DNA of 64,000 nucleotides, taken from Ipomoea triloba (lineage: Eukaryota; Streptophyta; Magnoliopsida; Solanales; Convolvulaceae). Made by a program: the position numbers and the translations under genes. Each line of letters opens with the position of its first letter. The stretch's first letter is position 1. Positions 58,520 through 64,000 of this stretch are shown in pieces. Where the stretch lies: NCBI RefSeq assembly GCF_003576645.1, contig NC_044917.1, positions 13,340,152 to 13,404,151 of the forward strand. The letters are read 5' to 3'. The notes below the pieces were generated by a model. It was not told the origin of the DNA and ran no database searches. It saw only the letters and a list, made by a program, of their open reading frames with translations.

Positions 58520-59860
58520 CATTTGAATCTAGCTGAAATTCCAGTCAATGTGACTTTGTAATGGCTCTAGTGGAATCCAGTCAATGTGACTTTGTAACGG
58601 ATTTCCAGTTGTTGAGGTGAATGGATGACTTTGTAATGGATTTCCAGCAGCAGCAAGAGGTAGTCCAGAGACAACATTCATAGTGTTGTTGAGGATGCAA
58701 ATTCCCATTTCCAGCAGCAGCAAGAGGTAGTCCAGAGACAACATTCATAGTGTTGTTGAGGATGCAAATTCCCAAATGATAGGTAACTATTTACATGTGT
58801 TTCTTTAATTCCCAAAGGATAGGTAACTATTTACATGTGTTTCTTTACAAACTAGTTCATAATGTTATTTCCAATTGTAATGTAGGAGTGACAATAAACT
58901 CCCATGGAGTGAAGATGAGGTTTGGCCAACCTACAAAACGAAGAAAAATCATACCTGATTCTACTAAAGGCAAATAGGTTATGCAACATGCTCCTCCATC
59001 CAATGCAAAAAAGCTAAGTCATTTGCAACATGCTCCTCCATCCAATGCAAAAAAGCTAAGTCATTGGGTATGACCAAAGCAAGGAATGCTCAGGGCCGGA
59101 AGTACAGGACGAGATCAAGTGGGATGTTTAGGTCAAAAATCTTTGCGAATGAAAAAAACTCAATTGAAATAGATTAGGTTGTCTGTTAAGTGTAGTAGCA
59201 CAAGTTTTTTGCCAATGATGTATGGATGAAAGTGTAGTAGCACAAGTTTTTTGCCAATGATGTATGGATGACAATTAGTTTTGGATACTTATTTTTGCGA
59301 TTCTGTTAGTAGCACTAGTCTTTTGTTGAGGATGCAAATTCCCAAATGATCCTGAGACAACATTCATAGTGTTGTTGAGGATGCAAATTCCCAAATGATA
59401 GGTAACTATTTACATGTGTTTCTATTTGTGGTTCATGTGTTTCTTTACAAACTAGTTCATAATGTTATTTCCAATTGTAATGTAGGAGTGACAATAAACT
59501 CCCATGGAGTGAAGATGAGGTTTGGCCAACCTACAAAACGAAGAAAAATCATACCTGATTCTACTAAAGGAAAATAGGTTGTGCAACATGCTCCTCCATC
59601 CAATGCAAAAAAGCTAAGTCATTGGGTATGACCAAAGCAAGGAATGCTCAGGGCCGGAAGTACAGGACGAGATCAAGTGGGATGTTTAGGTCAAAAATCT
59701 TTGCGAATGAAAAAAACTCAATTGAAATAGATTAGGTTGTCTGTTAAGTGTAGTAGCACAAGTTTTTTGCCAATGATGTATGGATGACAATTAGTTTTGG
59801 ATACTTATTTTTGCGATTCTGTTAGTAGCACTAGTCTTTTGTGAACAACTATGTTGTATG
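58520..59860. repeat. Duplicated segment with nested local duplications
   Basis: 58740-59310 is repeated at 59353-59850. In the first copy several 40-70 bp pieces are each doubled in place: 58639-58707/58709-58774, 58775-58810/58818-58850, 58983-59020/59021-59064 and 59187-59230/59231-59272. The second copy has each piece once. A possible short exon (MRFGQPTKRRKIIPDSTKGK) occurs in both copies. No complete gene is recognised. Confidence 0.75.
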
Positions 59861-60140
59861 GATGTTAGATTTATGCTATCAAACTGGTGCTAATGTTGAT
59901 CACTATTTTAGCTCTCAATTGCAATGTTTTGTTTTCACCAATTGTATATAGTTTTAGCAGATACTTTGTGACCATGTTCACCAAATATACACAATGTGCA
60001 TCACTAATTATACACTGTTAAAATTGAGCAAACAGAGCAAACATACCAAAACAGAGCTTTCATTCCATTTAAACTCTTTTCATTCCAATACATCAAGTTC
60101 TACATTTTCACTTTCAACAACCCTAAGCTAAAATAAGATG

Positions 60141-60719
60141 TCAAATCCAAACACTACTAGGTTTCACATTACTAACAAACACTAACATTGATACAAAAAG
60201 AAATAAAATTAACGCACTTGTACCAAAACACTTAAATTTTTGTTTCACACTAGAATTACGAGCCTTAATGCTTGTAGTGTCTCTAATCTTAGCTTTTAGG
60301 ACTTCAATTTCTTGCTCATTCCGGTTAATTCTTCTTAGCAACCCGAGAATAATCATCTTGGATCTTGAACACATTGGAGGGTCAAACCATCTCACAAATC
60401 CACAACCACCAACACCCATCCCCTGTATACAAATTGTCAAAATACCAAAAAAAATAATTAATTCCCATAATTCACAATCCAATTAATTTCCATATGCACA
60501 ATCCAAAGAATTTGCAGCAAAAAAATAATAGTAATAAAATTTACTTACTTGATTATCATATGGACAGTCCCAATACCTTCTTCCCAGGTTAGCATCCGTC
60601 CACGATGTCTGTATCTTTAATCTTTGGCCACAATGACAATAACATATGGATTTTGCATCGCCATAGCATACCCTTGAACGACAATAGCTCTCCTCGCTGT
60701 TAGCATAAGTACCTTGCAT
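60141..60719 (-). CDS. GRF-type zinc finger, coiled-coil, single-TM protein; two exons
   Basis: Exon 1 is 60719-60549, exon 2 is 60422-60141. The intron has donor CAA|GTAAG and acceptor TATACAG|GGG; the splice is in phase 0, giving 150 residues. Residues ~26-77 form a GRF zinc finger (CHCGQRLKIQTSWTDANLGR, then YWDCP, completed across the splice by GCGFVRWFDPPMC). A charged coiled-coil-like helix follows (LLRRINRNEQEIEVLKAKI), then a C-terminal membrane segment (ALILFLFVSMLVFVSNV). This finger-helix-TM layout is common among small plant GRF proteins. The function is unknown, and GRF fingers bind nucleic acid in other proteins. It lies beside MULE debris, so transposon capture is possible. Confidence 0.82.
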
Positions 60720-60894
60720 AGCTTCAAACTGTTGTTGGTTGAATTCGGGAAGGAAAGAAGAGATTGGATACGTATGCAGGAATAGTGGAACACTTTAGGT
60801 ACCTGGGATGCTAGATTGGAAGATAAATTCTACATCTATGGTTCTTCAGTACATATATATGATAAATGGCGCATGTCTACTGGAAATTCCGAAA

Positions 60895-61060
60895 ATACCC
60901 CCACAGTTAACTGGCTGCCCGAACAAAGGACCAAAGTTGTTAACGTTTTAATAGTCGGAGGACTTAATTGTGTAAGAAATATAGTCCAGGACCAAATTGG
61001 TAATTTTGCTATAGTCGAGAGATCAAATCGGTGATAAACTCACATATGTTCAACAATTAT
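60895..61060. mobile_element. MITE-like repeat related to 48510-48800
   Basis: Contains gttaacgttttaatagtcgg, agtccaggaccaaattggt and aaatcggtgataaactca, shared in inverted orientation with 48510-48800. No SINE is inserted here. Confidence 0.55.
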
Positions 61061-61518
61061 GTCAACTCTGATTGAGATGGGGTTCGAACTTAAGACTTTC
61101 TTTGATACGACATTGCCATTGCCAGACCACACTGGACAAGATGCCAAGCATGCAGAAACTGAGCATGGAAAAATTGGCATTGACCGGTCGAGAAGAACGC
61201 ACAAATTACCGAGTCGCTTTACAGATTATAGGATGGACTGAGCACCACTAGTGATTATGGATCTAAGAATTATGTATCATATGAATAAGCTTAATTGCTA
61301 TTTCCTTTTCTTATTTAAAGCTTTCTAATATTCAGTAGTGAACTACCTGGAATTACACTACTCTTTCTTCTTCCTTAATCTTCTTGGAGCTTTTGTTCTT
61401 TGCTAAAAAAAAAAAAAACTATCGATACATTCGCACGCAAACGTATCAATTTTGTGCTCTCATTGAGAGAAACTTTTTTTTTTTAAAAAAAACGTAGAAT
61501 AAAAACAAATAACAACCC
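61061..61518. other. Leader-like region before the gypsy relic
   Basis: atttgtgctctcattgagag-type sequence (61449-61470, ttttgtgctctcattgagag) resembles the leader just inside the 5' LTR of some plant gypsy elements. No LTR pair was identified. Confidence 0.35.
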
Positions 61519-63552
61519 ATGGCCGATTCTTCTAATACACCATTAACCATGTAGAACATTAAGCAGCTGCTAGACGGAGTAATGACCACCCAAGAGGCGA
61601 CTGCAAAGTCCGTGGAAAGATCAATTCCAAACTTTCATGGCTTCCATGGAAGCAAGATGACAAACCAATATTGAGAAGGCCAAGGCGGCACAACAACCAG
61701 AGATTGTAGCCACAACACCCCTCACCAACCGGCACCATAGCTATGGATGAAGGATCATCTGAAGGAAGGAGCACCCATGGTGTAGAAACACAGTAGTACG
61801 AGATTAGATATTCCAAAATTTGGAGGGGAAGATCCTCAGTAGTGGATTTTCAATATTCAAGAATATTTTGACTTCCATCAGACTCCCGAATCGTAACGCT
61901 TGCAAATTGCTGGTTTTTTCTTGGAGAGAGATGCTTCCGAATGGTTTCATTGGATGAAATGGAATCGCTTGATTTATGGGTGGCACGATTTCTTGGAAAA
62001 GAGTCGAGCAATGGTTTGGCACTACACACTTTGAGGATCCCTTGGCGGAGTTGGCTAAGCTTCCAGGCATCATTTGAGAAATTACTTAATCGGGTGACGG
62101 GAGTAACCGAGACACAGCTATTTTCCTATGTAATAGGTGGGTTGAAATCGCACATACACCATGAACTGCTACTAGCCAAACCCCGAACGATTTTGGCAGC
62201 CTTTAAGTTAGCCAAAGCTCATGAAGCTCGTCATAATGAACTTATGCTAGAGTGTCGTACCACATACAATGACAAACCGCGTCCGGGTGTAGAGGTTTGC
62301 ATGCAAGGAATTACTTTCGCTGTGGATTTACATGTGTTAAGGATCGTCGGACTGGACGTAGTCTTAGGCTTCCAGTGGCTCTAGATCTTAGGCAGTGTTA
62401 CACATGATTATTCTAATATGACTGTGGAGTTCCAAATGGGCTCAACAAATATCACGCTTAAAGGTGACTCTTGTCTAAATAATCAGCCCATTTCCTTTAA
62501 CCAGCTACAGGCAATGGTGAACAATGGTGATATAATAACATTTTCTGAGATACGCCACATAAATACCACCAAGAATACAAAGCCTACTCAAATACAACCC
62601 ACTCTGCCACCCTTCCCAAAACCTTTGCGGGACTTACTACTTAAATTTTCCCTAATTTTTGAGCCACCTAAGACCTTACCCCCTCATAGAGTTTTTGATC
62701 ACAAGAGGCATTTATTGCCCAATTCCAAACCTGTAAATGTGTGCCCGTACGGCCGTACCATTATCCTTATTTTCAATATGCAAGGAGTCGTACACCCAAG
62801 CCTGAGTCCTTTTTCTTCACCTATTCTGTTAGTCCTAAAAAAGATGGCACTTACCGATTTTGTGTAGATTATCGGGCACTGAACGTCATTACAGTCCGAG
62901 ACAAATTTCCAATCCCAATTGTTGATGAGTTGTTTGATGAATTAGGAGGTGCAACCATTTTTTCTAAGTTGGATTTGCGAGCAGGATACCATCAAATACG
63001 TGTTGCGGATGAGGATATATTTAAAACTTCTTTAATTTCCGAACTCATGAAGGGCATTACGAATTCTTGGTTATGCCATTCGGACTAACGAATGCGCCAT
63101 CCACCTTTTAGGCTGCCATGAATACGATTTTGAGGCCATTTTTGCGAAGATATGTGATAGTTTTCTTTGATGACATATTAATTTACAGCTTCTCTACGGA
63201 GGAGCATTTAAAGCATGTACACAAGATATTGCTTTACCTGCAAACTAATCACTTCCCTTTGAAGTTTTCTAAATGTGATTTTGGACGTCACTCCATTGAA
63301 TATCTCGGGCATATCGTCCATGATGGGAAGCTTCAAATCGATCCCAAAAAAATTGATGTGATACTCACTTGGCCCTCTACCAATGAACACTAAGCAATTA
63401 CGAGACTTCCTGGGATTGGCAAGATACCATCGTTGATTTATTAAAGGGTTTGTGGAAATAACGGTGCCCCTTACAGATCTTTTAAAGAATGATGCTCCTA
63501 AATGGGGACTCGAGGCTGATCTTGCTTTGAATAGGCTCCTAAATGATGCTCT

Positions 63553-63560
<8 letters not shown>
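61519..63560 (+). pseudogene. Degenerate Ty3/gypsy gag-pol
   Basis: The frame opens MADSSNTPLTM and stops at once. A gag-like stretch follows with stops and frameshifts (KFGGEDPQ near 61816, then FFLERDASEWFHWMKWN). The zinc knuckle and most of protease are deleted: at ~62280 gag runs straight into LRIVGLDVVLGFQWL, the end of protease. Reverse transcriptase is readable in pieces: [20 protein letters not shown] and [15 protein letters not shown] (62860-63005), frameshifts near 63030-63115, then VIVFFDDILIYS (63148-63190) and IEYLGHIVHDGKLQIDPKKI. FFDD in place of YxDD fits chromovirus-type gypsy. It breaks off in a TA microsatellite, with no RNase H or integrase. Confidence 0.88.
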
Positions 63561-63589
<29 letters not shown>

Positions 63590-63912
63590 TTGAAAGGGCT
63601 CTTAAATATATATAGTAGTAATAATATTGTACTTATTTTTAAAAGTTAGATGAAGTAAACAAATTGATATACAACAATTTTTTTTGGGTGAACTTTTGAC
63701 CTGCAACAATGATTCAATATGTATATATGTATTATAGTTATTATTTTCACTTTTTAGCAATACACACACACATACACACACATATATTACTTTAACTGAA
63801 ATAATTTTTTAATCTTTCCATGCACATATTAGGAATTTTGTTACAAAGTAAAAATTAAAATATATCAAGTACAATCTCATTGCTATTTGGTATATATTAT
63901 ATTATATTATAT

Positions 63913-64000
<88 letters not shown>
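63556..64000. repeat. TA microsatellites and AT-rich DNA at the window end
   Basis: (TA)n at 63558-63585 and from about 63890 to the end of the window (interspersed with ATATT), with a short (CA)n run near 63762. Nothing else is recognised. Confidence 0.85.

Overview
This is a stretch of nuclear DNA from a flowering plant, almost certainly a eudicot. The evidence is spliced genes with GT-AG introns, plant LTR retrotransposons, hAT, Helitron, MULE, SINE and MITE elements, long AT microsatellites and very AT-rich intergenic DNA. The repeat families look like those of Convolvulaceae (Ipomoea-like), but that placement is a low-confidence inference. Assembly gaps lie at 32259, 33214, 39741-39765 and 55094, and the sequence around each is duplicated or mirrored, so parts of those regions may be assembly artefacts.

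1-4345: three tandem ~1.3 kb units, each with a cassette of four consecutive inverted repeats. 4346-20350: an array of ~1.3-1.6 kb units. Each unit combines an AT-rich minisatellite, a GC-rich segment, a ~100 bp fossil of copia reverse transcriptase and a tRNA-Gly(CCC)-like sequence (ten copies). Two solo LTRs and three SINEs have landed in the array, which lets its history be ordered.

20534-30460 is the gene island. A two-exon DUF1118/RIQ-type chloroplast protein gene (+, 21578-22513) converges on an eight-coding-exon G3BP-like RNA-binding protein gene (-, 23343-27302, plus a 5' UTR exon near 28258). The promoter and first intron of the second gene have been duplicated repeatedly upstream. 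MITEs sit in and around both genes.

30460-48800 is transposon territory: a Helitron present as three copies, two of them in inverted orientation, inside or next to a hAT element (32408-36105, 8-bp target duplication); microsatellite-bounded repeats; LTR-like sequence; and an initiator tRNA-Met-like gene at 47707.

48831-57176 is a young non-autonomous LTR retrotransposon on the minus strand. It has a 5-bp target duplication, 1360-bp LTRs, a tRNA-Asp primer binding site and one Tyr/Pro-rich coiled-coil ORF, but no pol. 57180-60720 holds an internally deleted MULE-type ORF interrupted by a SINE, a cluster of local duplications, and a small GRF zinc-finger membrane protein gene. 61519-63560 is a degenerate Ty3/gypsy gag-pol, and the window ends in a TA microsatellite.
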